Assembly: GCF_028640845.1 (NCBI RefSeq)
Contig: NC_080548.1
Location: forward strand, 17,295,321 to 17,359,320
Source: Ahaetulla prasina
Lineage: Eukaryota > Chordata > Lepidosauria > Squamata > Colubridae
Reading direction: 5' to 3'
DNA length: 64,000 bases
The position numbers and the translations under genes were made by a program. Below the pieces are notes generated by a model. That model searched no databases, was not told where the DNA came from, and saw only the letters and a list, made by a program, of their open reading frames with translations. Below, piece after piece: positions 20,199-31,163 of the stretch; the first letter of the stretch is position 1; every line of letters starts with the position of its first letter.

Positions 20199-20597
20199 CG
20201 GGGATGGGGCTGCTGGGGGTTCACAGGGGTTCGGGAGAACCTCTAGCTAAGATTTTGTGCAGTTCGGAGAACCCCCATATCCCACTCCTGGCTGGCCTTG
20301 CCCTGCCAACCCCACCCTTCCGTTCCCAGGAGTCTCCACGTGGCCTGTTTTGGATGCAGGTAAGTGCAGGGCGCGCACAGAGGCTTGGGGAGGCCGAGGC
20401 CTACGGAGGGCTTCCAGAGCCTGGGGAGGCCATTTTCCCCCTCCTGGAGTCTCGAGGAAACCCTCCGGAGTCCAGGGAGGGCAAAAACACCCTCCTGCCA
20501 TGGTGCAGGAAGGCAACTACGCCATACCCATCATGGTCACGCCCATCCAGCAATCGGGCAGAGAACCCCTTACTAAACTTTTTGAAGCCCACCCCTG
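20199..20597. mobile_element. hAT MITE, ACCGG family
   Basis: Flanked by the exact 8-bp duplication AAAACCCC (20191-20198, 20598-20605). Ends CGGGGATGGGGCTG and AGCCCACCCCTG. GC-rich interior. The 179- and 113-residue frames across it are chance. Confidence 0.88.
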
Positions 20598-21588
20598 AAA
20601 ACCCCATCTAGCTATTTCCCACCTCCCTCTGTTGTGTGGCAACCCTGAAGCCCCCCCAAAAAAGGCCTCAGTCAGGTTCACCTCAGGACTGACATACTGA
20701 TTTTCTTCAGAAGGCTGCAAGGATACCCCAAACTTGGCAAAGAGAAATTAATTGCAAACAGTTTCAAACAACCACCAGGCCGACTGATGCCTTTAAGATT
20801 GAAAGATGACCGAGAGGGACATTTTCAACACACAGGTCAGCTGAAGTGGAGCGTGTAACCACAGGCCGCACCAAATCTCCCTTCCCTTTTGACCCACCAG
20901 CTCAATTTTGCGCAGCCTACATTTGTTACATGCATTTGATGGACAGAATTTTAAAAGTGCAGCGCAAGACATCGCTTATATTCCTGCCGTCAGCGGTTAA
21001 ACAAAAACCAGAACAATTCAGTCAATCTCTTTATTTTTTCAAATAATAATAATAATACAATTATATCTGAAGAGTTGCTGTGCTTGGAAAAGATCTGAGG
21101 GGGGAGGGAAGAATCAGATGTTGGACCAGCAGAAATAGAGATGCATCCATTCATATTTGTTATGAAACCTGCAGGTATAACCTTCTCAAAAATAAAAATC
21201 AGGATTTGTGGAAAATATGATAGGGGAAGGTAACTGCGCATCGGGTTATGGAGAGGTTTAGTCTTCAGTAAAAACAGTTTTCAAATAAAAGTGATTTAAA
21301 GGAAAACCGTTTCAGGTAAAATAATGTCCTCCCATCAAGCCTACAGGTAACCATGCTGAAACCAATGAGAAGTGACAGAAAAGTCATGGGTGCCTGAAAT
21401 GTGAGGCTATTCCACACAGCTGTTATATTTCCCAGAGGAATTCCAGAGCACCAACAGAAATGTGTTTCCAGAAAAAACACAAAAGCTTTACAGGATCCAT
21501 TCCAACCCAAATGATGCTTGCGCCAACATTTTCTCCCTATAATGCCAATCAAAATGTAACTGTACAACTCAGAGCCTGGTGCAGGTTA
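20598..21588. other. Unique non-coding DNA
   Basis: About 1 kb with no recognised repeat or gene. Confidence 0.45.
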
Positions 21589-21909
21589 TGTCACGGTTTG
21601 GCAGGGTTAACATCGGGCAAATACCTGTGTTGCTAAGCACCCAGCCCCTCTGTTGCTAAGCACTCAGCCCCCCTGTTCCTTGCTGCACAGCCAATGCAGG
21701 GTTACAAGGAAGGCATGGGCCAGGAGACCAGAATTGGGTACTAAGCTGATGTCTCTGAAGGTATAAAAGGACACCATACCTTCCCCAAGGTGTGGCCTTT
21801 CACTGCATGTCCTTTGTCTGTATGTAGTGGTATGGTCTATCCAGCTCTTCTTTGTACAAATTAAAGCTGATATTTTTCTAAGCCTCTTCTTGGGTCTCTC
21901 TCTTTGGCA
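21589..21909 (+). promoter_or_regulatory. LTR-like promoter region (possible solo LTR)
   Basis: Starts TGTCACGG and ends TTTGGCA. In order it has a GGTATAAAAGG TATA box (about 21759), a transcribed-like leader, ACAAATTAAAGCTG (polyadenylation-like) and a T/C-rich CTTGGGTCTCTCTCTTTGGCA end, the order of U3-R-U5 in a retroviral LTR. A direct repeat TTGCTAAGCACNCAGCCCC lies in the U3-like part. No target duplication found, so a host promoter is not excluded. Confidence 0.5.
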
Positions 21910-21942
21910 TTCTGGTGACCCAATTACATTTTGGGTCCTTAT

Positions 21943-21986
21943 CCATCCATCCATCCATCCATCCATCCATCCATCCATCCATCCAT
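21943..21986. repeat. (ATCC)n microsatellite
   Basis: Eleven tandem ATCC units. Confidence 0.95.
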
Positions 21987-23292
21987 TGGAAAATAGACTG
22001 CAAGTATCAGCATGAATAGCTCCAAAGGGAGATGGTCCCAGCTTTAACCTTTTTATATACACAGAAATAGTAGAACAGAGACCAGGTGATACTTCCTCTA
22101 TTCTGCACCATTAGAGAAGCAATTTGTTGGATGTGGATGATGAATCCAATTTAGCACCTGTACGGGAGACCTGGCAAACTCCGGGGCTGTAGCTTTGGAG
22201 ATCTGACTTTTGAGAAATTAAAACAACAACTCTGAAAGGTAAAAATAATGCAACTCCATATTATTGCCAAGAAAACTGCCTAGATGTGCCAAGAAGCCAC
22301 CAGATTGAAACTCAACTTCAAGAAAACTTTACTTTTCTTATAGCGTTTGGATTTCAGCAGTGTAACTTGAAAATATTTCTATTCAGAGTTTGGGGTGGAT
22401 TGTGGGCACATCCATATGACAGGGCATCTCATTAGCAGGTTGTGCTCCTATCTCTGTGGTTTGATCCTGCCAAGTTTGTGTGGTGCCCTGGGGAACAATG
22501 ACTCATATCCCTGTGAATATTCCGATGGATGAAGAAATGGAGCTTGACATCAATACCCTCCAGCTAGCTAGCTAGCTAGCTGGAAATTCTTCCTAATTCG
22601 GCACTCCTTCAACGAAGTGAAAATAAATCAAGCATTGATAGAGATGCAAATGTCCTTTGTAACTCAGGTGGAAGACTTTCCTGTCAACTGCTCCCTGGTG
22701 TTTTTCAGCGGCGAGGATGGGAAGCGTACCTGTGACTTTCTGCATTTGATAAAATTAATTCTCTTACGTGCAGATTTGCACAACAAGTTGAATCAAGTCC
22801 TTATGAGGAGCAGCTGTCGGGAGCAAAAATGGTTGATCTCCTTCCTCTGTTTGGAGAGGTTTTCTGGGACACTCTAATTTCCAGTCCTTCAGTTGTGACA
22901 ACAATATCTCCGCTCATTCAAATCATGCTAGCTTATTATTCTCTGTTCTTCAAAAATAGATGCAAAGATTCAAACAACCATCAAACCATTAGCAAACATG
23001 CAATATTGTACTTTTGATCATCTTCACGTCGGGAAAATAAATTTGTGCTCATCCTGTTTTGCTCAAAGACTTTTCATCATTTGAATTCTTAGGCAACAAA
23101 ACAAATTAATTTACTGCTGTTTTTTTTTAATGTTATCCTCTTCCTTGGCAATTTAGCAAACCCTGCAAGATCAAACTCACAAGATTAATTTCTTTCCTTC
23201 ATTGCCATTTACTGCATTCATGTACTAGCTTTAATCACTTCGTTTATGGAAATACCTTGCTTTATTTGATATTCAGTTTAAGGATGAATGCA
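21987..23292. other. Unique non-coding DNA
   Basis: About 1.3 kb without recognised repeats apart from (AGCT)n at 22563-22581, which is self-complementary. An 86-residue frame at 22617-22877 has no recognisable domain and I do not call it a gene. Confidence 0.5.
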
Positions 23293-23545
23293 GCTGTTGG
23301 AAGAAATATCTATCTGGTTCAGTTCCAATCCGGGAGAAAGATACTGGAAACATGGAGGCTGATTGGAAAGATGGTTGAAAGATGAAACAGAACCACATGG
23401 GTTTGTGATCCTGGTGAAGCTGACCACATGGAGTGGAGAGTAAGGGGTTTTTATACTTTCTCTTGGGCTTTGAACTTGAGCTTTCTGTTCCTGTGCAAGA
23501 ACATATATTATATTGGCTGTTGTCAGACTCCCATGGTGCCAAGTA
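23293..23545 (-). mobile_element. LTR fragment, same family as 57754-58876
   Basis: Reversed LTR end: TGTTGGAAGAAATATCTATC and TGGTTCAGTTCCAATC match the complement of the LTR at 57754. The reversed TATA-like GGGGTTTTTATACTTTC is in the expected place. U3 is mostly missing. Confidence 0.7.
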
Positions 23546-23549
23546 CAAA

Positions 23550-23675
23550 TCCTTCCCCTGGAGTGGAGTGGGAATAGGGATTTTGCAGTATCCTTCCCCT
23601 GCCATGCCCACCAAGCCATGCCCATCAAGCCACGCCCACAGAACAGGTAGCATGAAAAAAATGAATTCCACCACT
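23550..23675. mobile_element. hAT MITE, ACCGG family, right part
   Basis: CTTCCCCTGGAGTGGAGTGG, CCACCAAGCCATGCCCATC, CCACGCCCACAGAACAGGTA, ending TTCCACCACTG. The left end is absent. Confidence 0.8.
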
Positions 23676-23941
23676 GCTTTATTCCCACTGGTCTACCTAG
23701 TCTATAGAGATGAAAAATCTTCATGCATTGAACATCCTTCTCCTTTGGGCAAATTGACTGATTACTAGAAGCTCCAGAGGAACATTGGTTATCCTATCCA
23801 CAATGTATTACAGAAACATACAGATCACACTTCTCAGAGTGTTTCAGATTATTAACAAATACAAGTAAAGCCAACTAAGTCAGATGGAGCTAGAATAAGT
23901 CTCTGGCTCTGTATTTATCTGTCTCTCTTTCGCTCCTGTTA
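23676..23941. other. Unique non-coding DNA
   Basis: No repeat or gene recognised. Confidence 0.4.
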
Positions 23942-24336
23942 CCGTATTTTTCAGAGTATAAGGCGCACCTTTTTCCCCAAAAAAGGAGGGTGAAAATCTG
24001 GGTGCATCTTATACTCCTAATGCAGCCCTGCCCAGCTTCTCAAATGAAGGTTTCAGAGGCTGAAAAAAACATCAGAAATGAAGCTTCAGAAAAGAAGCCC
24101 CCAAACAGAGCTGTAGAGGCTTTTTTTCTGAAGGTGTTTTGGAGGCTTTCAGAGGCAGAAAAAAAAGCAAAAAAAAAGCAAGGCACAGAGCTCACAACCA
24201 AGGAACCTGTTACTAAAATTCACCTCTGGGAACAGCTGATTGGGGATATTCCAGGAAGCCGATCCACCCGCAATCAGCTTTTTTCTTATTTTCCTCCCCA
24301 AAAACTAAAGTGCGTCTTATACTCTGAAAAATATGG
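23942..24336 (-). mobile_element. TA-flanked MITE, copy 2
   Basis: Ends CCGTATTTTTCAGAG and CTCTGAAAAATATGG with TA at 23940-23941 and 24337-24338. The interior is the reverse complement of copy 1 at 59-483 (for example CCAAACAGAGCT versus AGCTCTGTTTGG). Confidence 0.85.
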
Positions 24337-24867
24337 TACTTCACAAGTGGAGCTGTAGCATTATGGACAAGATGGACCTTTGATCTGATCCAAACTGAAT
24401 GTAGTCACACAACAAACCTAACCTAGTTCCTGAATTAATTGGTTTTCTGGGTTTCTGTTATAAAGGCAGTAATCAACTAATCAAATGGAATTAATCTGTT
24501 CTATTAGATAAGCTGAAACAAAAAAACAAAAAACAAAAAAAAATGAAGGTTAAAATTATCCAAACTTAGCATGCGGGAAGGTTATACCCAGGAGGTTTCC
24601 AACTGACTTGATTAAATGTACAAGGTAAACACAGTCAATAGCAGTTTGAATGTTTTTAGAAATCAAATGAGTAAATCTAATCCAACCTTCAATCATCCAT
24701 AGCTGTACAGGCAACCTGTCCTGAATATGACAAGCAAAATGACAGAAGACATAAGAAGGTCTTAATTGTTTATTGAGAATGCCTCTCCATCTCTTTACTC
24801 TTTGTATTGGGGTATTTCGGATCCGGATTGTTTTTCTCTGTTGAAGAAATAGCAGAAAGGATGGTGG
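24337..24867. other. Unique non-coding DNA
   Basis: AT-rich; short (AAAAAC)n stretch near 24520-24545. No gene seen. Confidence 0.45.
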
Positions 24868-25215
24868 CATGCACAAAGAGTTCCATTATTTGAGTGGCTG
24901 CCAGAAAGAAGAAGGAGTCAAGCTATTCTCCAAAGCACCTGAAGGCAAGACAAGAAGCAATGGATGGAAACTAATCAAGGAAAGAACCAACCTAGAACTA
25001 AGGAACTATTTCCTGACAGTTGGAACAATTAATCAGTGGAACGACTTGCCCTCCAGAAGTTATGGGTGCTCCAACACTGGAGGCTTTTAAGAAGAGTCTG
25101 GACAGCCACTTGTCTGAAATGGTGTAGGGTTTCTTGTTTGAGAGGAGGTTGGACTAGAAGACCTCAAAGGTCCCTTCCAACTCTGTTATTCTGTTATCCT
25201 TCTGTTATTCTGTTA
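24868..25215 (+). mobile_element. CR1 LINE 3' end
   Basis: Encodes the CR1 C-terminal blocks GVKLFSKAPEGKTRSNGWKL and INQWNDLP, then the 3' UTR with GAGGTTGGACTAGAAGACC and CTGTTATTCTGTTA tail units. Confidence 0.92.
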
Positions 25216-25239
25216 AAGCAAAGACTTCTTTAAGCTAAC

Positions 25240-26085
25240 AGGTAAGTTTATTTATTTATTTATTTTTATTTATTTTATTGAATTTTTATACCGCCCTTCT
25301 CCCGAAGGACTCATGGCGGTGTACAGCCAAGTAAAAATCACAGTATAAACATTAAAATAAATTAAAACAAACATATTATAAATGGCCAAATTTAAAACAG
25401 TTTAAAACATTAAAAATAAATAACCCCAATAAAATTTTAGGCCAGTCCCGCTTGAATAAATAGGTGCGTTTTCAGCTCACGGCGAAAGGTCCGAAGATCA
25501 GGCACTTGATGTAAACCAGGGGGAAGCTAGTTCCAGAGCGTAGGAGCTCCAACAGAGAAGGCCCTGCCCCTGGGGGCCGCCAGCCGACATTGTTTGGCGG
25601 ACGGCACCCTGAGAAGGCCCTCTCTGTGAGAGCGTACGGGTCGGTGGGAGGCAAAAGGTAACAGCAGGCGGTCTCGTAAGTACCCGGGTCCTAAACCATG
25701 GAGCGCTTTAAAGGTGGTAACCAGAATCTTAAAGTGCACCCGAAAGACCACAGGGAGCCAGTGCAAACTGCGCAGGAATGGTGTTACATGGGAGCAACGA
25801 GTTGCTCCCACTACTACCCACGCAGCTGCGTTCTGGACTAGCTGCAGCCTCCGGGTGCACTTCAAGGGCAGCCCCATGTAGAGAGCATTGCAATAATCCA
25901 AGCAGGAAGTGACAAGGGCATGAGTGACCGTGCATAAGGCATCCCGGTCAAGGAAGGGGCGCAACTGGTGCACCAATCGTACTTGGTGGAAGGCCCTCTT
26001 GGAGACGGCCGCCAAATGATCGTCAAACGACAGCCGCTCATCCTTGCAATAATGACCTCCAGGTTTGATGAGCACACCTGAAACC
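25240..26085 (-). mobile_element. L2 LINE, ORF2 C-terminal fragment
   Basis: Minus strand, 3' UTR at the left (ACCGCCCTTCTCCCGAAGG after a TTTA repeat). The frame 25527-26087 (186 residues) decodes the L2 thumb and C-terminal region: LVTSCLDYCNALYMGLPLK, RRLQLVQNAAAWVVVGA, HVTPFLRSLHWLPV, FKALHGLGPGYLRDRL and VGAPTLWN. It lacks the catalytic reverse transcriptase motifs. The longest L2 remnant in the window. Confidence 0.93.
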
Positions 26086-26189
26086 ATGACTGGTAGCTAT
26101 TTACCCAATGGAAGGCTGATCTTTTGATTAATTAATTTGTGCCCTTGATAATTATTTTCATAGCATAAGCCTACTTAGCTTTACTACCG

Positions 26190-26322
26190 GTTTGCAGTGG
26201 GGCCACATGTGCGCGCATGCTCAGAAGCTTGCTGATGACGTCCAGGTCAGTGGGCGGAGCCTCCCACTGGTTTTACTACCGGTTCTTACAAACCGATCCA
26301 AACCAGGGGCAACCTACCACTG
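26190..26322. mobile_element. hAT MITE, ACCGG family, short form
   Basis: TTTACTACCGGTTTGCAGTG at the left, GTTTTACTACCGGTTCTTAC, and the end GGGCAACCTACCACTG. Left border uncertain. Confidence 0.65.
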
Positions 26323-26466
26323 AGTAGAGTTATATCTCTTGAATCTAGCTGTATCAGAAAGATTTGCCTGGAATTGTGGCCCTGTTGCGAACTGGTAGTA
26401 AAGCTAAGTAGAAGCCATCCCAGACTCCACTGAAACAATTCCAGTCTAATTTGAATGCTCCTACAG

Positions 26467-26602
26467 CAGGGGTCTCCAACCTTGACAACTTTCAGACTTG
26501 TGGACTTCAACTCCCAGAATTCCTCAGCCAGCTTTGCTTACTGTCCACAGCAAGTCCACAGTTGAAGTCCACAAGTCTGAAAGTTGCCAAGGTTGGAGAC
26601 CA
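26467..26602. mobile_element. Palindromic hAT-type MITE
   Basis: CAGGGGTCTCCAACCTTGAC to GGTTGGAGACCAG with complementary halves. Flanks near TCCTACAG and TCCTAGAG are close to an 8-bp duplication. Confidence 0.82.
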
Positions 26603-26624
26603 GTCCTAGAGCATTGTTAATGCT

Positions 26625-27395
26625 TGGAGATTTGTAGAGAAAGTAAGGTTCTACATTTAGGCAAGCAAAACAAAAGGCACAGGTACAATATATGTGGTAC
26701 CTCGCTCAATAGTAGTAACTGTGAGAGGGATTTTTGAGTCCTAGTGGACAACCATTTATATATGAGCCAGCACCTGCCAAAAAAGCCAACACAGTTCTGG
26801 GCTGCATAAACAGAGGGATAGAATCAAGAACACGTGAAGTGTTAATACCAATTTATAATGCTTTCGTAAGACCACACTTGGAATACTGCATCCAGTTTTG
26901 GTCACCACGATGTAAAAAAGATGTAGAGACTCTAGAAAGAGTGCAAAAAAGAGCAACAAAGATGATTAGGGGACTGGAGGCTAAAACATATGAAGAATGG
27001 TTGCAGGAATTGGCTATGTCTAGTTTAATGAAAAAAAGAACTAGGGGAGACATGACAGCAGTGTTCCAATATCTCAGGGGTTGTCACAAAGAAGAGGGAA
27101 TCAAGCTATTCTCCAAAGCACCTTGAGGGCAGGACAAGAAGCAATGGGTGGAAACTAATCAAGGAGAGAAGCAACTTAAAACTAAGGAGAAATTTCCTGA
27201 CAGAACTATTAATCAGTGGAACAACTTGCCTCCAAAAGTTGTGAATGCTTCAATACTGGAAATTTTAAAGAAGATGTTGAATAACCGTTTGTCTGAAGTG
27301 GTGTAGGGTTTCCTGCCTAAGCAGGGGGTTGGACTAGAAGACCTCCAAGGTCCCTTCCAACTCTGTTATTCTGTTATTCTGAAATAAAACACCAA
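26625..27395 (+). mobile_element. CR1 LINE, longest ORF2 C-terminal copy
   Basis: Frame 26734-27126 decodes [56 protein letters not shown] and a RGDMTAVFQYLRGCHKEE block, the end of CR1 ORF2 after the reverse transcriptase. The 3' UTR and CTGTTATTCTG tail follow. The catalytic YADD region is absent: this is an ordinary 5'-truncated insertion. Confidence 0.93.
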
Positions 27396-27820
27396 TAGTC
27401 CATGTGCAAAAATGGAAACCTTCAGTTCTGCAGCTGTGCTGGACCAGTTGCATATTTGATTTAAGTATTTCTCCTTGAGATTTCTATATAAGGCAAGCTT
27501 ACTCTGAACCATCAAAATGAAGACTACCTTCTCCATCTAAAGAAGTATCTTCATCTAAGTTGGAGGAAAGCTGAAATAAAAACCAGTAAGAAAAGGGAAG
27601 ATTTGAATGAAATATTTAAAGTGTGGGATTTGATAATGGTTCTCCTGATGTGCTGGCACAGTTTTCGGAATTTCCCAGGCCTAAACCTAATCCTGCTGAA
27701 ACAACAAACATCTCTCAGCAGTAAAATGGTTTTTAGTAACTTAGAAAAGCAATAGAGAATAGAAAGCAGGAAGTTGTGACATGCAGATGCTTCTCTGCGT
27801 CACACAAGCACCATAAAGAT
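27396..27820. other. Unique non-coding DNA
   Basis: No repeat or gene recognised. Confidence 0.45.
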
Positions 27821-28205
27821 TTATTTGTTTTATTATTTATTTATTTTTCGAGTAAATATTAGATAATATATATAACTATAAGCATGAATTGAATACATAA
27901 AATGAATACAATTAAAGGAAACATTAGGACAGGGACGGAAGGCACGGTGGTGCTCTTATGCACACCCCTTACAGACCTCTTAGGAATGGGGTGGGGTCAA
28001 CAGTAGACAGTCTAAGTTTAAAATTTGGGGGGGTTTGGGATGAAACCGCAGAGTCAGGTAATGCATTCCAGGCATTGACCGCTCTGTTGCTGAAGTCGTA
28101 TTTTCTGCAATCGAGTTTGGTGCGGTTTACCTTAAGTTTGTATCTATTGTGTGCTCATGTATTGTTGTGGTTGAAGCTGAAGTAGTCATTGACAGGCAGG
28201 ACATT
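27821..28205 (-). mobile_element. Jockey-like LINE 3' end, older copy
   Basis: Reverse complement of the 3' portion of the LINE at 51960-53812: TTATGCACACCCCTTACAG, AGGAATGGGGTGGGGTCAAC, GCAGAGTCAGGTAATGCATT. More diverged than the copies at 39881, 51960 and 60614. Confidence 0.85.
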
Positions 28206-28766
28206 TACATTTATTTAGGACATTTAGGTAGGACAGGTAGGCACTTACAATAATTTGGGGCTGGAGAATCAATTTTACCCATCCATATGAATCACAGACA
28301 ACATGGCTGTTTGGGCTCAGTTGTGGGAGACCTACTTTCAAATCCCCATTTACCAGTTAAATCATTATTTCTGAGCAAAATCTCTCTCACAGGACTGTGT
28401 GAATAGAGAATTTGTTCAGTATCTTGAGCTCTTCAGAAGAAGAAAAACTAGGGCATGAGTGCACATGATAAAAAGCACAGGTATGAACTACGTCCTCTTC
28501 TTACATCTTCAAAGTACTGTTAAGCTCTCTCCAGATTTGAGAATAGAAGAAGAGCCTCTTAATTAGACCGGGGTTAATAATAATCCAGTATTTTCTTTTG
28601 GTCAGCCAGATGCTTTGGGATATTCAGAAACAGGAGATATGCCATGATTTGGACTTTAGGCATCTTTTATAGCTGAAATTGCCCATCACAGACTTCAAAC
28701 TCAGACTTTAGACAGGAATTGAAATCAAATCAACTTTTTAATATTAAAATAAAATTGACGGAACTC
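28206..28766. other. Unique non-coding DNA
   Basis: No repeat or gene recognised. Confidence 0.45.
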
Positions 28767-28767
28767 A

Positions 28768-28799
<32 letters not shown>
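28767..28799. repeat. (CT)n microsatellite
   Basis: About 15 CT units directly left of the repeat at 28800. Confidence 0.95.
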
Positions 28800-29176
28800 C
28801 TATTAAGCTGGCTAAGCAAATATAGGGTATATGCTGTCAGAGCTGTCCAGTTGATCAAGGTAGATTTTCAAAATCCTTTTTATTCCATTGTTTGGAAGTA
28901 AAAAGTAAAAAGGTCTTCGTTCTCTCCAAAAAGGAGATACATTCCTTCTGATCTTCCAAATATCCAGAGGATGAAATATGTCTGACTCCTTCTTGCCTTC
29001 AAATATTGGGATGGAAATAACAAGACATTCACTGATCAGTAACTTTTTTGAAGAAAAGAAAAGCTCAGATATAAACTGGATATTTCCTCTCCTTCCATGC
29101 ACTCATGTCTGTCAGTTTGAATATAGCCAAATAGCCTACTTGGCTACATTCATCCTTTCACCCTGGCCCAACTATA
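28800..29176. repeat. Unclassified 370-bp dispersed repeat, copy A
   Basis: AAGCTGGCTAAGCAAATATA to TACTTGGCTACATTCATCC is colinear with 62765-63310, at clearly high identity by eye. Both copies follow pyrimidine-rich DNA. Copy A lacks the mariner insertion found in copy B and so shows the empty site. Minus-strand frames are conserved in both (GIKRILKIYLD) but I recognise no protein. Could be an LTR, an old transposon or a segmental duplication. Confidence 0.7.
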
Positions 29177-29837
29177 TCTATATATATAAAAGCAAAAAAC
29201 ACTCACGTAGCATCATGAAATCTCCAGAACCATAAAGCCTACAAACTTGAAATTTGGCACGTATGTTCCTCTTGGCTTCTAGGTGCTCACTTAGAAAGGA
29301 CTTTTCAAAACGACCATCAGATCATTAGTATTTCTCATATTATTATTAACACGCTCTAATGCCAAGGAGTTAGATGTTCTACTCTCCCTCCCCACCTGAA
29401 AATAACTCTGTTCCAACTGCCACTTGGGTGTGGCCAGCACATGACTCATCTGGCCTGCAGGCTGGGAGTTTGCAGAGGATCAATGGGGCCAGCCTGAAGG
29501 AGAGAAGGGAATAAGATAGGAGAGTCCTTTGTGGGGCAAGCCTGAGGGAGAGAAGGGGATAAGATAGGAGAGGTCTCTGTGGGGCAAACCTGAGAGAGAG
29601 AAGGGGATAAGATAGGAGAGGCCTCTGTAGGGCAAGCCTGAGGGAGAGAAGGAAGTAAGATAGGAGAGGCCTCTGTGGGGCAAGCCTGAGGGAGAGAAGG
29701 AGATAGGAGAGGATCAATGGGGCCAGCCTGAGGGAGAGAAAGGGATAAGATCAGAGAGGCCTAATTTGCAAGCTGTAAGTGTCGCTTTATCAAGCCTGAT
29801 CACATAGTTTCTTAGCGGAGCACAGGTATTCAGCTAT
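29177..29837 (+). mobile_element. Helitron-like element with internal minisatellite
   Basis: Starts TCTATATATATAAAAGC after an A, as at 11057. Shared blocks: CCATAAAGCCTACAAACTTG, GAAATTTGGCACGTATGTTC and GACCATCAGATCATTAGTAT. The likely right end is near TTAGCGGAGCACAGGTATTC-AGCTA followed by T, which resembles a Helitron 3' end, though it is not a textbook CTRR. No Rep/helicase is encoded. Confidence 0.6.
29486..29762. repeat. 48-bp minisatellite, nearly six units
   Basis: GCAAGCCTGAGGGAGAGAAG units start at 29536, 29584, 29632 and 29680, exactly 48 bases apart, with variant units on both sides. Because 48 is divisible by three, a spurious repetitive frame (LSYPLLSLRLAPQRPL) opens on the minus strand. 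Confidence 0.92.
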
Positions 29838-30384
29838 TATCCCATATTTCACCCCTTCTCTTCTCTTGCAGTTCTTCTTTGGAGGCATATTATGATCCTG
29901 AAACTTCAAAACTACTCACCCTCCGCAGAATTTGTCCTATATGATTAATGCAACTCTTCTTTAAAGCTTCCCAAAGGCTTTGTAATAACCAGGTCTTATG
30001 CTAATGAATTCCACAGGTTAATTATGAGTGGCAAGAAGAAATGCATTCTTTTTCCTCTTTTGAATCTTTTTGGGAGGAAAGTTCCAGTTCTAAATCTCTG
30101 GGATCGGATCGCGCAGCTTAATGTTCAAAGTATGAAGAATCTAATTATACCATTGGTAGAAAGGGCGGGGACAGGTGTCAATTTATATAACAAAAGTAGA
30201 TGGGGCTTGTGAAGCTTGCAATTTTGCTCTCTCTGAGAGCAATTTTTTTTGCCATCCAGACCAATGCAGCGTGGAAAAAACAAGGCAGCAACAATGACGT
30301 AGACTTCAGTAAGGTATCTTTAATGCTAGTCTAGAGATAAATCATAGCAGCTGCAAGAGGAATGCCCAACCGTCTTTTATATCA
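29838..30384. other. Unique non-coding DNA
   Basis: No repeat or gene recognised. Confidence 0.45.
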
Positions 30385-31160
30385 GCTATGGTGGCACAAT
30401 GGTTAGAATGCAGAATTGCAAGTGAATTCTGCCGACTGGCAGCAGTTCGATTCTCACCGGCTCAAGGTTGACTCAGCCTTCCATCCTTCCGAGGTAGGTA
30501 AAATGAGGACCCAGATTGTTGGGAGCAATTGTTGTGGTCTGCCAGCAGCCTACGGAGCTGGCAACAGAGTCGGACAGCGATGAGGCTGAGGTGAGGCCAG
30601 GGCCATCGGGGAGTGAGATGCAGACTCCAGAGCCTCCAGAGACTGATAGTAGTGAGGCAGAGGAACAGGAGGAGCCTGTTCCTAATGCACACATGAGAAG
30701 AGCTGCCAGAAGGCAAGAGCAGCTCAAGCAAAAAGGACAACTCGGGAGAAGGGCCAAGAGATGATTGGCCCCTCCCATAAGGCTTAAAACAGATCAGCAA
30801 TGGTGTTTGGGCTTTGCCGGAAAACAACATTGGTAGCTTCATCTTCTTGCATTTATTTTTGTATTGGTGACTTCTGAACGTTTGCCAAGAAAGGCCTTTG
30901 GCAGTTTGCCTAATTGGACCAAAGTTTGCAATAGGACTGAGGAATTTGTGTTGGGAGGAATTTGCTTTAATTTAGAGAAACTACGCTGGGAATGAAGTAA
31001 TTCTCAGCTGTTTGAATAAAGTTTGTTTGTTTTTTCATGGACTCAGTTTCTTACTAGCTACTTGGGCCTGGATCACAACAGCAATATGCTTACTCCGTAA
31101 ACTGCTTAGAGAGGCCTGTAAAGCATTGTGAAGTGTACAAGTCAAAGTGCTATTGCTATA
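30385..31160 (+). mobile_element. tRNA-type SINE split by a solo LTR
   Basis: Head from about 30385 (GGTGGCACAATGGTTAGAAT, B-box-like CAGTTCGATTC), middle block to 30529 (ACCCAGATTGTTGGGAGCAA). It resumes at 31081 after the LTR with GCAATATGCTTACTCCGTAA and the tail GTGCTATTGCTATAGTG. Same subfamily as 35546 and 42983. The tail end is hit again by a hAT at 31164. Confidence 0.88.
30530..31080 (+). mobile_element. Solo LTR, family A, with 5-bp target duplication
   Basis: 551 bp, starting TGTTGTGGTC and ending GGATCACAACA (perfect 7-bp terminal inverted repeat TGTTGTG/CACAACA), flanked by GCAAT on both sides. AATAAA is present at about 31015. No internal retroelement genes, so it is a solo LTR left by recombination. 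The 82-residue frame in its U3 is probably chance. A second LTR of this family is at 41773-42403. Confidence 0.93.
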
Positions 31161-31163
31161 GTG

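Noticed and set aside
20072..20611. 179-residue frame
   Set aside because: Crosses the border of a GC-rich hAT MITE (20199-20597); no recognised domain.
22617..22877. 86-residue frame in unique DNA
   Set aside because: No recognised domain, no supporting splice or promoter signal, length common by chance.
25527..26087. 186-residue minus frame as a host gene
   Set aside because: It is the L2 ORF2 C-terminus (LDYCNALYMGLP, LHWLPV, NELPP-type ends), repeated at four other sites.
29379..29717. Repetitive 112-residue minus-strand frame
   Set aside because: The minisatellite unit is 48 bases, so any frame without a stop in one unit stays open. No start context or domain.
30516..30764. 82-residue acidic frame in the family A LTR
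   Set aside because: The other LTR copy carries a frame broken at its equivalent place, and U3 regions commonly have chance frames. A short LTR-encoded protein cannot be fully excluded.
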